Positions 26,711 to 36,726 of a stretch of 64,000 nucleotides of DNA are shown in pieces. The DNA lies in NCBI RefSeq assembly GCF_022259695.1, contig NZ_CP092099.1, forward strand, positions 1,968,471 through 2,032,470, in the 5' to 3' direction. The notes beneath the pieces were generated by a model that did not search any database, had not been told where the DNA came from, and saw nothing but the letters and a program-made list of their open reading frames with translations. Each line of letters starts with the position of its first letter. Positions within the stretch are counted from its first letter, which is position 1. This DNA comes from Flaviramulus sp. BrNp1-15. Its GTDB lineage: Bacteria; Bacteroidota; Bacteroidia; Flavobacteriales; Flavobacteriaceae. The translations under genes and the position numbers were made by a program.

Positions 26711-28402
26711 ATGAAAACATATGTTATAGGATTAGACTATGGTTCAGATTCTGTAAGAGCTGTATTGATTGATACACAAAATGGAGCAGAGTTAGCATCA
26801 GAGGTTTTTTGGTATCCAAAATGGAAAGAACAAAAGTATTGTAACGCAGGAATTAATCAATTTAGGCAACATCCTTTAGATCATATAGAAGGGTTAGAAC
26901 ATACCATAAAATCTGTTCTTTCACAAAGTCATGTTTTACCAGAATCTGTAGTTAGTATTTGTATAGATACAACGGGCTCGTCACCGCTTCCAGTTACAAA
27001 AGAAGGAACACCTTTAGCTTTAGTTGATAGTTTTCAGGAAAACCCTAATGCTTTAATGATACTTTGGAAAGACCATACAGCTGTTAAAGAAGCCAATGAA
27101 ATTAATGAACTATCAAGAAGTTGGGGAGGAGAGGATTATACGAAATATGAAGGTGGAATTTATTCTTCAGAATGGTTTTGGGCAAAAATTTTACACGTAA
27201 CAAGAGAAGACAAGGCAGTAAAAGAAGCAGCATATACTTGGATGGAACATTGCGATTATATGACTTATATGTTAGTTGATAATCAAGATTTAGCCTCATT
27301 TAAAAGAAGTCGTTGTGCTGCTGGTCATAAAGCGATGTGGCACGAAAGCTGGGGTGGTTTGCCAGATAAAGCATTTTTAAGTCAATTAGATCCATATTTA
27401 GCAGATTTAAGAGATAATCTTTATGATGAAACATATACATCAGATGAAGTTGCAGGAAATCTAAATCAAAAATGGGCAGATAAATTAGGCTTAACTACTA
27501 ATACTGTAATAGCAGTTGGTACTTTTGATGCACATTCTGGGGCCGTTGGGGCTAAAGTAAATAGACATGCCTTAGTACGTGTTATGGGAACTTCAACTTG
27601 CGATATTATGGTTGCAGACCAAGAGGTTATTGGTAGCAATTGTGTTAAAGGAATTTGTGGGCAAGTAGATGGTTCGGTTATTCCGGGAATGATTGGTTTA
27701 GAAGCAGGTCAATCGGCTTTTGGTGATGTCTTGGCTTGGTTTAAAAATGTATTAGATTGGCCAATTGATAATTTAGTTATGAAATCTTCAATCCTTTCTG
27801 AAGAGCAAAAGGAAAAACTTAAAGAAGAAATTGAAGCTAATTTTATAAGAACCTTAGCAGAACAAGCAGAACAAATTCCGTTAGAAGAAGCTGTTCCAAT
27901 TGCTTTAGATTGGGTAAATGGTAGAAGAACACCAGATGCTAATCAAGAATTAAAAGCAGCGTTTACAGGCATATCATTAGGAACAAAAGCGCCACATATA
28001 TTTAAAGCCTTAGTAAATGCGATTTGTTTTGGTTCAAAAATGATTGTAGATCGTTTTGAAAGCGAAGGTGTAAAAATTGACACTGTTATTGGTATAGGAG
28101 GTGTAGCACGTAAATCACCCTTCATTATGCAAACCTTAGCAAATGTATTAAACATGCCTATTAAGGTTGCCGAATCTGACCAAGCACCAGCTTTGGGTGC
28201 AGCTATTTATGCAGCAGTAGCAGCCGGAATTTATGATAATGTTGTTGAGGCTAGCAAAGTAATGGGTAGCGATTTTGAAGCCGAATATTTTCCACAAGCT
28301 AATTATGTAAAAACTTATGCAAACTTTATGAAAGACTATAAAAAGTTAGGTGAGTTTGTAGAAGAATCTATAAAATCAAAAGAATATGAGCACCAAATAT
28401 AA
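26711..28402 (+). CDS. araB: L-ribulokinase
   Basis: A 563-residue FGGY-family kinase that phosphorylates L-ribulose to L-ribulose 5-phosphate in the cytoplasm. The N-terminal phosphate-binding motif GLDYGSDSVRAVLID and the AraB-type insertion with HPLDHIEGLE are visible. So are the GTFDAHSGAVGAKV and GTSTCDIM motifs near the active site and a C-terminal GIGGVARKSPFIMQTLANVL motif (adenine site). Length is typical for AraB (about 560). It is the first gene of the catabolic block, under the operator at 26577, and overlaps araD by 17 bp. Confidence 0.95.
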   Translation: MKTYVIGLDYGSDSVRAVLIDTQNGAELASEVFWYPKWKEQKYCNAGINQFRQHPLDHIEGLEHTIKSVLSQSHVLPESVVSICIDTTGSSPLPVTKEGTPLALVDSFQENPNALMILWKDHTAVKEANEINELSRSWGGEDYTKYEGGIYSSEWFWAKILHVTREDKAVKEAAYTWMEHCDYMTYMLVDNQDLASFKRSRCAAGHKAMWHESWGGLPDKAFLSQLDPYLADLRDNLYDETYTSDEVAGNLNQKWADKLGLTTNTVIAVGTFDAHSGAVGAKVNRHALVRVMGTSTCDIMVADQEVIGSNCVKGICGQVDGSVIPGMIGLEAGQSAFGDVLAWFKNVLDWPIDNLVMKSSILSEEQKEKLKEEIEANFIRTLAEQAEQIPLEEAVPIALDWVNGRRTPDANQELKAAFTGISLGTKAPHIFKALVNAICFGSKMIVDRFESEGVKIDTVIGIGGVARKSPFIMQTLANVLNMPIKVAESDQAPALGAAIYAAVAAGIYDNVVEASKVMGSDFEAEYFPQANYVKTYANFMKDYKKLGEFVEESIKSKEYEHQI

Positions 28403-29087
28403 ATCACTTAAAGAAGAATGCTATGAGGCAAATATGCAGCTTAATGCGTTAAATCTTGTAGTATATACCTTTGGTAACGTAAGTGCTGTAGACAGAGCTA
28501 ATGGTGTATTTGCTATTAAGCCTAGTGGAGTGCCTTACGAGACTTTAAAACCAGAAGACATAGTAATTTTAGATTACGATAATACTATTATTGAAGGTAC
28601 AATGCGTCCTTCATCAGATACAAAAACACATGCTTATTTATATAAAAATTGGGATGATATAGGTGGCGTAGCACATACACATGCCAAATTTTCTTGCGCA
28701 TGGGCACAAGCACAAAAAGATATACCAATTTTTGGAACAACACATGCAGATCATTTAACAGCAGATATTCCTTGTGCACCACCTATGAATGATAGTTTAA
28801 TTGAAGGAAACTACGAGCATAACACAGGAATTCAAATTTTAGATTGCTTTAAGGATAAAAAATTATCACACAAAGAAGTAGAAATGATTTTAATTGGAAA
28901 TCATGGTCCTTTCACTTGGGGAAAAAACGCAGCCAAAGCCGTATATAATAGTAAGGTTTTAGAAGTTGTTGCGGAAATGGCGTATTTAACACTACAAATT
29001 AATCCTGATGCGCCACGATTAAAAGATTCATTAATAAAAAAACATTACGAACGTAAGCATGGTAAAAATGCATATTACGGACAATAA
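28386..29087 (+). CDS. araD: L-ribulose-5-phosphate 4-epimerase
   Basis: A 233-residue class II aldolase-like epimerase converting L-ribulose 5-phosphate to D-xylulose 5-phosphate, the last step before the pentose phosphate pathway. The zinc ligands are visible as His97 and His99 in VAHTHAKF and His173 in IGNHGPF, an exact offset of two from E. coli AraD. Its ATG lies inside the araB coding region (17-bp overlap), pointing to translational coupling. Confidence 0.95.
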   Translation: MSTKYKSLKEECYEANMQLNALNLVVYTFGNVSAVDRANGVFAIKPSGVPYETLKPEDIVILDYDNTIIEGTMRPSSDTKTHAYLYKNWDDIGGVAHTHAKFSCAWAQAQKDIPIFGTTHADHLTADIPCAPPMNDSLIEGNYEHNTGIQILDCFKDKKLSHKEVEMILIGNHGPFTWGKNAAKAVYNSKVLEVVAEMAYLTLQINPDAPRLKDSLIKKHYERKHGKNAYYGQ

Positions 29088-29098
29088 ATAGTAAGAAA

Positions 29099-30607
29099 AT
29101 GATTGATATTTCAAATAAAGAAATTTGGTTTGTAACGGGTAGTCAACATCTTTACGGAGAAGAAACTTTAAACCAAGTTGCAAAAAATTCACAAGAAATT
29201 GCAAAAGGTTTTGATGCTTCAAATCACATTCCTGTGAAGGTTGTTTTTAAGCCAACCGTAAAAACACCAGCAGAAATTACAGCTTTGTGTGAGGCAGCAA
29301 ATGCATCAAAAACATGTATTGGTATTATCACTTGGATGCATACTTTTTCACCTGCAAAAATGTGGATTGCAGGTTTAAATATTTTAAATAAACCTCTATG
29401 TCACTTACATACACAGTTTAATGCAGAAATTCCTTGGAATGACATCGATATGGATTTCATGAATCTAAATCAATCTGCTCATGGAGATCGCGAATTTGGA
29501 TACATTATGTCACGTATGCGTAAAAAACGTAAAGTTGTTGTTGGACACTGGAAGGAAGAACGCGTGCATAAAAAAATTGGCATTTGGTCGAGAGTTGCTC
29601 TTGGTTGGGACGAAATGAGAAACTTAAAAGTAGCTCGTATCGGAGACAATATGAGAGAAGTTGCAGTAACCGAAGGTGATAAAGTTGAAGCTCAAATTCG
29701 TTTTGGGTTTTCTGTAAATGGTTATGATTCTTCAGATGTTGTTGAAAAAATAAATGCGGTAACAGATCAACAGGTATTAGATTTAATTAAAACTTACGAA
29801 GCAGAATATAATCTGTCAGATAACTTAAAAGCAGCTGGAAACATGAGAAATTCTCTAGTTGAAGCTGCAAAAATAGAAATAGGTTTACGTGCTTTTTTAG
29901 ATGAAGGTGGTTTTAAAGCCTTCACAGATACGTTTGAAAATCTGGGTGATTTAAAACAATTACCAGGTTTAGCAGTACAACGTTTAATGGCTGATGGTTA
30001 CGGATTTGGTGGCGAAGGCGACTGGAAAACCGCCGCAATGGTAAGAGTTATGAAGGTGATGGCGCACGGTTTAGAAGGAGGGACTTCGTTTATGGAAGAC
30101 TATACATATCACTTTACACCCCAAAAGGCTTATGTTCTAGGGTCTCATATGTTAGAAATTTGTCCAACAATATCAGATGCAAAACCATCTTGTGAAGTAC
30201 ACCCATTAGGTATTGGAGGAAAAGCAGATCCTGTGCGTTTAGTTTTTAATTCACCAGAAGGACCTGCAATAAACGCTTCTTTAGTAGATATGGGTAACCG
30301 TTTCAGGTTGATTGTAAACGAGGTAGAAGCTGTAAAACCAATGGGAGATTTACCAAAATTACCTGTTGCACGTGTGCTTTGGGATGCAAAACCAGATTTA
30401 GATGTCGCAGCAACCACTTGGATTTTAGCAGGTGGCGCGCATCATACCGTGTATTCTCAAGCAATAACAACAGAGTATATGGAGGATTTTGCAGACATAA
30501 CTGGCATTGAACTATTAGTGATAGACGAAGATACTAAGGTGAGAAACTTTAAAAATACAATGAATGCTAACGAAGCTTATTTTAATATGTTTCAGCATCG
30601 CTTATAA
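29099..30607 (+). CDS. araA: L-arabinose isomerase
   Basis: A 502-residue cytoplasmic isomerase that turns L-arabinose into L-ribulose. Length and motifs match Ara[14 protein letters not shown] at the N-terminus, [38 protein letters not shown] and [10 protein letters not shown]. These contain the metal and substrate Glu/His residues. It lies 11 bp after araD. The gene order araB-araD-araA with a mutarotase and symporter downstream has the same content as the arabinose cluster of Bacteroides. Confidence 0.96.
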   Translation: MIDISNKEIWFVTGSQHLYGEETLNQVAKNSQEIAKGFDASNHIPVKVVFKPTVKTPAEITALCEAANASKTCIGIITWMHTFSPAKMWIAGLNILNKPLCHLHTQFNAEIPWNDIDMDFMNLNQSAHGDREFGYIMSRMRKKRKVVVGHWKEERVHKKIGIWSRVALGWDEMRNLKVARIGDNMREVAVTEGDKVEAQIRFGFSVNGYDSSDVVEKINAVTDQQVLDLIKTYEAEYNLSDNLKAAGNMRNSLVEAAKIEIGLRAFLDEGGFKAFTDTFENLGDLKQLPGLAVQRLMADGYGFGGEGDWKTAAMVRVMKVMAHGLEGGTSFMEDYTYHFTPQKAYVLGSHMLEICPTISDAKPSCEVHPLGIGGKADPVRLVFNSPEGPAINASLVDMGNRFRLIVNEVEAVKPMGDLPKLPVARVLWDAKPDLDVAATTWILAGGAHHTVYSQAITTEYMEDFADITGIELLVIDEDTKVRNFKNTMNANEAYFNMFQHRL

Positions 30608-30631
30608 CAACAACCAATAAACTAATTAACC

Positions 30632-31816
30632 ATGAAAAGCTTAAAACCTGTTCTATATTTTCTTGCGTTCACTTTGTTTGCAAGTTTGAACATTCAGTGT
30701 AAAGAATCAAAAAAAGATAAAACATCAGAAATGCCAGAAAATATTGTAGAAGATAAACTGGTAATAGAAAAATCTGAATTTGGTAAAACTGAAGATGGCA
30801 CTGCAATAGAACAATACACATTAATAAATGCTAATGGTGTTGAGATGAATGTGATTACTTATGGAGGTAGAATTACATCATTAAAAGTACCAAACAAAGA
30901 AGGTAAATTAGAAAATGTAGTCTTAGGCTTTGATAATATTGAAGATTACCAAAAAGATAATCCTTTTTTTGGTGCATTAATTGGTCGTTTTGGCAACCGA
31001 ATTGCCAAAGGAAAATTCACTCTTGAAGGTGTAGAGTATACCTTAGCAACAAACGATGGTTCTAATCATTTGCATGGTGGAGTCAATGGGTTTGATCGGG
31101 TAGTTTGGACAGCAACACCAATAGAAGGAAAAGAAAACTCATCTCTAAAATTAACCTATATGAGTAAAGATGGAGAAGAAGGTTATCCTGGAAATTTAAA
31201 TGTATCAGTTATCTATAAGTTAACTAAAGATAATGCTGTTGAAGTAACTTATGAAGCAACTACAGATAAAGCTACAGTTCTAAACTTAACCCAACATGCA
31301 TATTTTAATTTAACAGGAGATTTTTCAAAAGATATTTTAAATCATGATGTGGTTATTGATGCTGATGCGTATTTACCAGTTGATGCAACGTTGATTCCAA
31401 CAGGAGAAATTAGAAAAGTAGAAGGAACACCTTTTGATTTTAATTCTGCTAAAAAAATTGGAAAAGAAATTAACGTAGATAACGAGCAGTTAAAGCGAGG
31501 ACAAGGTTACGACCATTGCTGGGTATTAAATGGTGAAAAAGGAAATATGCGTTTTGTAGCCTCAGCTTACGACGAAACTAGCGGTCGTTTTATGGAAATT
31601 TTATCTGAAGAACCCGCAATACAATTTTATACAGGTAACTTTTTAGATGGTACATTACCAATGCCAAATGGTGGGAATTATGACCACAGGACTGGGTTTT
31701 GTTTAGAAACGCAACATTATCCAGATTCTCCCAATCAGAAAGATTTTCCATCAACGGTTTTAAAACCAGGAGAAACCTATTCAACTAAAACAATATTTAA
31801 ATTCTCAACTAAATAA
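30632..31816 (+). CDS. galM: Aldose 1-epimerase (mutarotase), lipoprotein
   Basis: A 394-residue GalM-family mutarotase with an N-terminal lipoprotein signal (L-N-I-Q-C) and a short Lys/Glu-rich linker, so it works in the periplasm. Motifs include FGNRIAKGKF, HGGVNGFD, TQHAYFNLTGD (catalytic His region), QGYDHCW and a C-terminal ETQHYPDSPNQ holding the likely base Glu. In this operon it probably speeds interconversion of arabinose anomers before uptake by the symporter 24 bp downstream (an AraM-like role). The anomeric preference is inferred from context. Confidence 0.88.
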   Translation: MKSLKPVLYFLAFTLFASLNIQCKESKKDKTSEMPENIVEDKLVIEKSEFGKTEDGTAIEQYTLINANGVEMNVITYGGRITSLKVPNKEGKLENVVLGFDNIEDYQKDNPFFGALIGRFGNRIAKGKFTLEGVEYTLATNDGSNHLHGGVNGFDRVVWTATPIEGKENSSLKLTYMSKDGEEGYPGNLNVSVIYKLTKDNAVEVTYEATTDKATVLNLTQHAYFNLTGDFSKDILNHDVVIDADAYLPVDATLIPTGEIRKVEGTPFDFNSAKKIGKEINVDNEQLKRGQGYDHCWVLNGEKGNMRFVASAYDETSGRFMEILSEEPAIQFYTGNFLDGTLPMPNGGNYDHRTGFCLETQHYPDSPNQKDFPSTVLKPGETYSTKTIFKFSTK

Positions 31817-31839
31817 TTAATAAACTAACTATACTAATT

Positions 31840-33462
31840 ATGCAAACTTTAGATTTATATGATTGGATAGCAATTGTCTTTTACTTTTTAGTATTAGCAG
31901 GGATTGCTGTTTGGGTCATTAGGAAGAAAAACACAACTACCGAGGATTATTTCCTTGCAGGAAAAAATGTTGGATGGTTTGTAGTGGGCGCTTCCATTTT
32001 TGCATCTAATATCGGCTCAGAACATGTTGTAGGACTAGCAGGAGCAGGGGCAGGAGATAAATTACCAATGTTAATTTACGAAATTCAAGCCTGGGTTGTA
32101 TTAATGCTCGGTTGGATATTTCTTCCTTTTTATGCACGAAGTGGCGTGTTTACTATGCCAGAATTTTTAGAAAAACGTTTTGATGCACGTTCGCGTTGGG
32201 TGCTTTCTGTTTTTTCAATAGTTGCTTATGTGTTAACTAAAATTTCTGTTACTATTTACGCAGGAGGTATTGTAGTTTCAGCATTATTAGGTATTGATTT
32301 CTGGACAGGTGCACTTGCAACAGTAATACTTACAGGGATTTACACCGTTTTAGGAGGTATGCGTGCAGTAGTGTATACCGAGACATTGCAAGCGGTTTTG
32401 CTAGTTATTGGGGCAGCAGCTTTAACTATTATAGGTTTAGATAAAGTTGGTGGTTGGGCGAGCATGACTCAAACTGTTTCACCAGAATATTTAAATATGT
32501 GGCGTTCTATGGACGATCCAGATTTTCCTTGGTTACCATTGTTAATAGCGAGTACTATTACAGGTATTTGGTATTGGTGTACAGACCAATATATTGTACA
32601 ACGTGTATTAACTGCTAAAAACATAAAAGAGGGTAGAAGAGGAACTATTTTTGGAGCTTTTCTAAAGTTATTACCTGTATTTTTATTCTTAGTACCTGGT
32701 ATTATTGCTTTAGCATTAAAAATGAGAGGAGAATTACACTGGGATTCCCCAGACCAAGCTTTTCCTGTGTTAATGAGTAATTTATTACCATCTGGTTTAC
32801 GTGGTTTAGTTGCAGCAGGTTTATTAGCAGCATTAATGAGCTCATTAGCATCGGTATTTAACTCTTGTTCTACATTATTTACAATTGATATTTATAAAAA
32901 ATTAAGACCAAATACTCCTGAGAAAAAATTAGTAAAAACAGGTCAAATAGCGACAGGTGTCATTGTGGTAATAGGAATGTTATGGATTCCTGTTATGGCA
33001 AATATTTCTGGTGTATTATATGAGTATCTGCAAAGTGTGCAATCGTACATTGCACCTCCAATTACTGCGGTGTTTTTGTTAGGTATTTTCTCTAAACGAA
33101 TTAATGGTACAGGTGCATTTGTTACCTTAATTGTAGGCTTAGTAGTAGCAGCTATAAGAATTGTTTTAGAGCTTGTTAAGGATTCGTTTAGTCAGGATAG
33201 TATTTTATATTATTTAGGTGATATGAACTTTTTATCATTTGGGTCTTGGTTCTTCTTATTCTGTATCATATTAATTATTGTAGTAAGTTGGTTAACGCAA
33301 GCACCAAGTGAAGAAAAAGTAAAAAACTTAACGTTTGTAACTATTTCTGAAGAAGAAAAATCTAAAAATAAAAGCAGTTATAACTGGGTAGATGTAACTA
33401 TATCTATTCTTGTAGTACTGGTAGTGATAGCAGTAATGTTATTTTTTAACGGAAAATCTTAA
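31840..33462 (+). CDS. Sodium/solute symporter (SSS family), likely L-arabinose uptake
   Basis: A 540-residue inner-membrane protein with 13-14 predicted transmembrane segments and SSS (SglT-like) signatures: TTTEDYFLAGKNVGWFVVGASIFASNIGSEH near the N-terminus and GLVAAGLLAALMSSLASVFNS in the central helix. It ends the arabinose block and, by position after araBDA and the mutarotase, is the probable monosaccharide (L-arabinose) transporter. The GPH symporter at 22205 probably handles oligosaccharides. A strong terminator follows. Confidence 0.88.
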   Translation: MQTLDLYDWIAIVFYFLVLAGIAVWVIRKKNTTTEDYFLAGKNVGWFVVGASIFASNIGSEHVVGLAGAGAGDKLPMLIYEIQAWVVLMLGWIFLPFYARSGVFTMPEFLEKRFDARSRWVLSVFSIVAYVLTKISVTIYAGGIVVSALLGIDFWTGALATVILTGIYTVLGGMRAVVYTETLQAVLLVIGAAALTIIGLDKVGGWASMTQTVSPEYLNMWRSMDDPDFPWLPLLIASTITGIWYWCTDQYIVQRVLTAKNIKEGRRGTIFGAFLKLLPVFLFLVPGIIALALKMRGELHWDSPDQAFPVLMSNLLPSGLRGLVAAGLLAALMSSLASVFNSCSTLFTIDIYKKLRPNTPEKKLVKTGQIATGVIVVIGMLWIPVMANISGVLYEYLQSVQSYIAPPITAVFLLGIFSKRINGTGAFVTLIVGLVVAAIRIVLELVKDSFSQDSILYYLGDMNFLSFGSWFFLFCIILIIVVSWLTQAPSEEKVKNLTFVTISEEEKSKNKSSYNWVDVTISILVVLVVIAVMLFFNGKS

Positions 33463-33492
33463 ATTTATTGAGTTTATTTATGATTGATTGTT

Positions 33493-33528
33493 AAATCGGG
33501 ATATGAAATCATATCCCGATTTTTTTAT
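33493..33528. terminator. Bidirectional intrinsic terminator
   Basis: A 13-bp perfect stem, AAATCGGGATATG (33493-33505) / CATATCCCGATTT (33510-33522), with a 4-nt loop and a T-run on the plus strand. It sits between the convergent symporter (plus) and GH97 (minus) genes and can serve both. Confidence 0.85.
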
Positions 33529-33531
33529 ATG

Positions 33532-35448
33532 CTAAAATGTCATTACAAACCCTCCATGAGGTTGTAGTTTAATAGTTTTAAGATTGTTACTGTTAATATC
33601 AATTTTATTGAAATTACCGTCTTTATCAGTTATTAAAACACCATTTTTATTTTTTATGAAAGATAAATCTAAAGCAATATTTTTCTCATCATTCTCTCCA
33701 TTTATACCTACAACAAACCAAGTATCACCTTTTCTCCTAGCCATTACAACATCTTTACCAGGAAATCCTGAAACAAATTTACTTTCATCCCAATCTACAG
33801 GTATGTCTTTTAAATAATCAATTATATAATCAGGTTGTTTTTGCATGCCTTCCGGAATTTCAGCAATATGTTGAATACCTGAAGTAAATAAGACTGGTAG
33901 AGCAAGTTCAAAAGCTTTTGTTGTTTTTCTCGTAATATTTGGAATAGTATCTAGAGCCATTGGTGTAAAATCCATTGGGTCGAAAACATTTCTAGTAAAA
34001 GGAAGCATTGTACAGTGACTTGGCTGTAAATCTGCATTTTCCTGAACAAACGTTACAAACTCTTCACCTTTTATAGATTCCATAGTCATCAAATTAGGAT
34101 AGGTGCGTTGCCAACCACGAGGAAGCGTTGTACCGTGAAAATTAACTAGTAATTTATATTCAGCAGCGTCTTTTAAAATATCGTGGTAGTATTTAATCAT
34201 AGATTGTCCATCACCACCAAAAAAATCAATCTTTACACCAGAGACACCAATATCATTTAGCTTTTTAAATTCAGTATTACGATTATCTTTTGTTATTAAT
34301 TTGCTTTTGGGAGTATATGGTGTAGTATTCCAGCTTCCTGCAGAGTTATACCAAACTAGAACTTTTACATTTTTAGTTTTGGCATATTTAGTTAATTCAT
34401 GCATCTTTTCATACCCTATTTTACGATCCCAGTCTGCATCAATCAAACAGTAAGGCCAATTCATATTATTAGCGTAATCAATAAATTTTTTAGAGGTTTC
34501 AAAATTGGTAAAATCGTCTTTTAATAAAACCCAGCTCCATGAGGATAGACCACCTTTTACAAAATTGGTGTCCATATCAATAGCAGGATCAGCTAAATCA
34601 GTACCCAAAGTACTTTCTGTAACCGTTGGTAAATCTCCTAAAGCAATAATACGCCAAGGTGTTTCCCATGGTGTTTGTGATTCAGGGTTTAAAGCTCCGT
34701 TGGGAAAAACCTCTTCTGGTTGAGGGAATGTAACTTGTAATGCTTGTTCAGTGTTATTGTATTTAAGCCTAGTACCACAATAGTTTTCTTTTAATCCAGT
34801 TTCTGAAACAAGAGCCCAAACACTATCATTCTTAAAAAGAGCAGGGTATACCCAACCTTCACCAATTGGAGATTTTGTATCTAAATTTATATCCATTAAA
34901 TAATTTTCTTCATAAGAAGGATTGGTATTACTCCAACCTGTTTTGGCTTTTGCCATGGGTTGTAACCAAGCTTTGGTATTAGATGTGAAATTGTAGGTTG
35001 TTTTTTCTTCAATAATTTTTTTTATGTCTGAACTAGTTTCTGGAAAATAATATTTAAAAGCAAACCCATCATGCGATAAATTGAAAATAATATCCATTAA
35101 TATTCCTGTTTCATTTTGCATATGAACAACATATTGATTGGCTCGATATGAATTATTCTTTCTTTTTCCATGAAACAATGTGTAATCATCTTTTATTGGG
35201 TTTGGACCTGTTATTTCTATAATTTCTAGATTGCTATAAAAATTTGAGTCTTCTCTAATAATTCCTAAAAGTGATGAATCTATTATAGTTTTATTTTTAT
35301 AAAATACTTTGTAAGTTGGAGAATTATTTGAGTTGAGCTCAAAATTAACTTTTATTGTTTTATCTGAATTTTCAAAAAAAGTATCATCTTGTTTTTTACT
35401 ACAAGACATAGTAATTATTAAAAGTAATAGAAGCGTATAGGTTTTCAT
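33532..35448 (-). CDS. GH97 retaining-type glycosidase (alpha-galactosidase / beta-L-arabinopyranosidase-like), lipoprotein
   Basis: A 638-residue GH97 lipoprotein (signal ending T-M-S-C). An N-terminal beta-sandwich (about 30-290) precedes the barrel. Asp408 in GVKIDFFGGDG and Glu457 in TMESIKGEE match the Asp nucleophile/Glu acid-base arrangement of retaining GH97 enzymes. The His-Glu pairs of the inverting SusB type are absent. Retaining GH97 members include alpha-galactosidases and a bifunctional beta-L-arabinopyranosidase from Bacteroides. A perfect copy of the putative AraR operator lies 1 bp upstream of the ATG, tying it to arabinose and favouring the arabinopyranosidase reading (inference). 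It is the only gene of its transcription unit. Confidence 0.82.
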   Translation of the reverse strand: MKTYTLLLLLIITMSCSKKQDDTFFENSDKTIKVNFELNSNNSPTYKVFYKNKTIIDSSLLGIIREDSNFYSNLEIIEITGPNPIKDDYTLFHGKRKNNSYRANQYVVHMQNETGILMDIIFNLSHDGFAFKYYFPETSSDIKKIIEEKTTYNFTSNTKAWLQPMAKAKTGWSNTNPSYEENYLMDINLDTKSPIGEGWVYPALFKNDSVWALVSETGLKENYCGTRLKYNNTEQALQVTFPQPEEVFPNGALNPESQTPWETPWRIIALGDLPTVTESTLGTDLADPAIDMDTNFVKGGLSSWSWVLLKDDFTNFETSKKFIDYANNMNWPYCLIDADWDRKIGYEKMHELTKYAKTKNVKVLVWYNSAGSWNTTPYTPKSKLITKDNRNTEFKKLNDIGVSGVKIDFFGGDGQSMIKYYHDILKDAAEYKLLVNFHGTTLPRGWQRTYPNLMTMESIKGEEFVTFVQENADLQPSHCTMLPFTRNVFDPMDFTPMALDTIPNITRKTTKAFELALPVLFTSGIQHIAEIPEGMQKQPDYIIDYLKDIPVDWDESKFVSGFPGKDVVMARRKGDTWFVVGINGENDEKNIALDLSFIKNKNGVLITDKDGNFNKIDINSNNLKTIKLQPHGGFVMTF

Positions 35449-35449
35449 A

Positions 35450-35472
35450 ATAAGTGTTTTTTATACACTTAT
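35450..35472. promoter_or_regulatory. Putative AraR operator at the GH97 start
   Basis: Perfect inverted repeat ATAAGTGT-N7-ACACTTAT (35450-35472). On the minus strand it fills the space just before the GH97 ATG. An AATATTTG sequence a little upstream resembles a -7 box (one mismatch), so the operator would lie at or after the transcription start, a road-block position. Confidence 0.7.
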
Positions 35473-35557
35473 AAAAATAAACAAATATTTCATTTATTCT
35501 ATAAGTAATAGAGTTAATTAATAAGAAAGCTATTATTGTTAGAAAGAAACTACCTTT

Positions 35558-36712
35558 TTATTTCATTTTAATGAGGTGATTAGGGAAGTCTTCAACTTTT
35601 TTGCAACAAATTTGTTCCATAACTTGTTGTAATTGTGTTTTTAAAATTGAAATAGTGTGATTTCCCCCTTGATTACCCAAAGCAGAAACCCCATACATAA
35701 AACTTCTACCTAAAAAAGTAAATTCTGCACCACTTGCTAAGGCTCTGGCTATATCTGGTCCAGAACGTAAACCGCTATCCATCATTACTTTAATTTTATC
35801 TCCATACGTATTAGCTATTGGTACTAATGGTTTAATAGTTGATTGACCAGCATCTAATTGTCTACCGCCATGATTGGATACAATAATGCCATCAAATCCT
35901 AATCTTATAGCAGTTTGTGCATCTTCTTCTGTGGCAACGCCTTTTAGGACTAATTTACCTTTCCACATATCTCTAATTGGCTTAATTTTTTCTTCATTTA
36001 ACCTTCCTGAGAATGTTTCGTCCATAAATTTTCCTAATTGTTTTAAATCTAAACCTTTAGGCATATATGGTTTTAAAGTTTCAAAATTTGGTTGTCCATG
36101 TTTTAGTGTTTTAAGTGCCCATTCAGGTCTTTTAAGAACTTGTAAAATATTATTCAGAGACATTTTAGGAGGCATTGCTAAACCGTTTCTAATATCTCTA
36201 GGACGATAACCAAAGGTTGGTACATCGCAAAGTAAAACTAACACAGGATATTCAGTTTCTGAAGCTCTCTTAATAATATTGTCTCTTAAACTATTTTCGG
36301 CGGGATGATATAATTGAAACCAAGCTTTCCCTTCAGTAATTTCGGCAATTTTTTCAATACTGCTTGTTGTTACAGTACTTAAAACAAAAGGAATATTATG
36401 ATCAAAAGCTGCTTTTGCTAATATTTCTGGAGAATTAGGCCACATTAATCCTTGTAAACCAACAGGAGCAATACCAAAAGGAGCATCATATTCATGTCCG
36501 AATAAATTAGTCTTCATTTCGGACTTTATGTGGTTGTTAAGATAGTATGGTTTTATTTCAACTTCTCTTATTTCGGAGGTGTTTTTATCTAGATTGACAT
36601 CTTCGTTACAACCGCCATCTAAATATTCAAAAGCAAACTTTGGTATTTTCTTTTTGGCTTTAGCTCTTAAATCTTCAATAGAAGGGTATTTAGAATTATA
36701 TTCAATTTTCAT
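35558..36712 (-). CDS. FMN-dependent alpha-hydroxy-acid (L-lactate) dehydrogenase-like
   Basis: A 384-residue TIM-barrel flavoprotein; I use the ATG at 36712 rather than the TTG at 36718. It shows the family landmarks: FAFEYLDGGCNEDVNLDKN near the N-terminus, LFGHEYDAPFGIAPVGLQGLMWP, the FMN-binding and catalytic His motif IIVSNHGGRQLD (about 270-285), and the phosphate-binding DSGLRSGPDIARALASGAEFTFLGR. No signal peptide is present. LldD-like enzymes oxidise L-lactate to pyruvate. The fucose pathway at 57-60 kb would yield L-lactate, which gives a plausible reason for its presence. Substrates such as other 2-hydroxy acids remain possible. It follows the SASA esterase gene after a 14-bp gap. 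Confidence 0.85.
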   Translation of the reverse strand: MKIEYNSKYPSIEDLRAKAKKKIPKFAFEYLDGGCNEDVNLDKNTSEIREVEIKPYYLNNHIKSEMKTNLFGHEYDAPFGIAPVGLQGLMWPNSPEILAKAAFDHNIPFVLSTVTTSSIEKIAEITEGKAWFQLYHPAENSLRDNIIKRASETEYPVLVLLCDVPTFGYRPRDIRNGLAMPPKMSLNNILQVLKRPEWALKTLKHGQPNFETLKPYMPKGLDLKQLGKFMDETFSGRLNEEKIKPIRDMWKGKLVLKGVATEEDAQTAIRLGFDGIIVSNHGGRQLDAGQSTIKPLVPIANTYGDKIKVMMDSGLRSGPDIARALASGAEFTFLGRSFMYGVSALGNQGGNHTISILKTQLQQVMEQICCKKVEDFPNHLIKMK

Positions 36713-36726
36713 AACCAAAACTTTAA

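Noticed and set aside
35874-36209. 111-codon plus-strand open frame antisense to the lactate dehydrogenase-like gene
   Set aside because: The minus-strand gene has all family motifs; the plus frame has no recognisable features.
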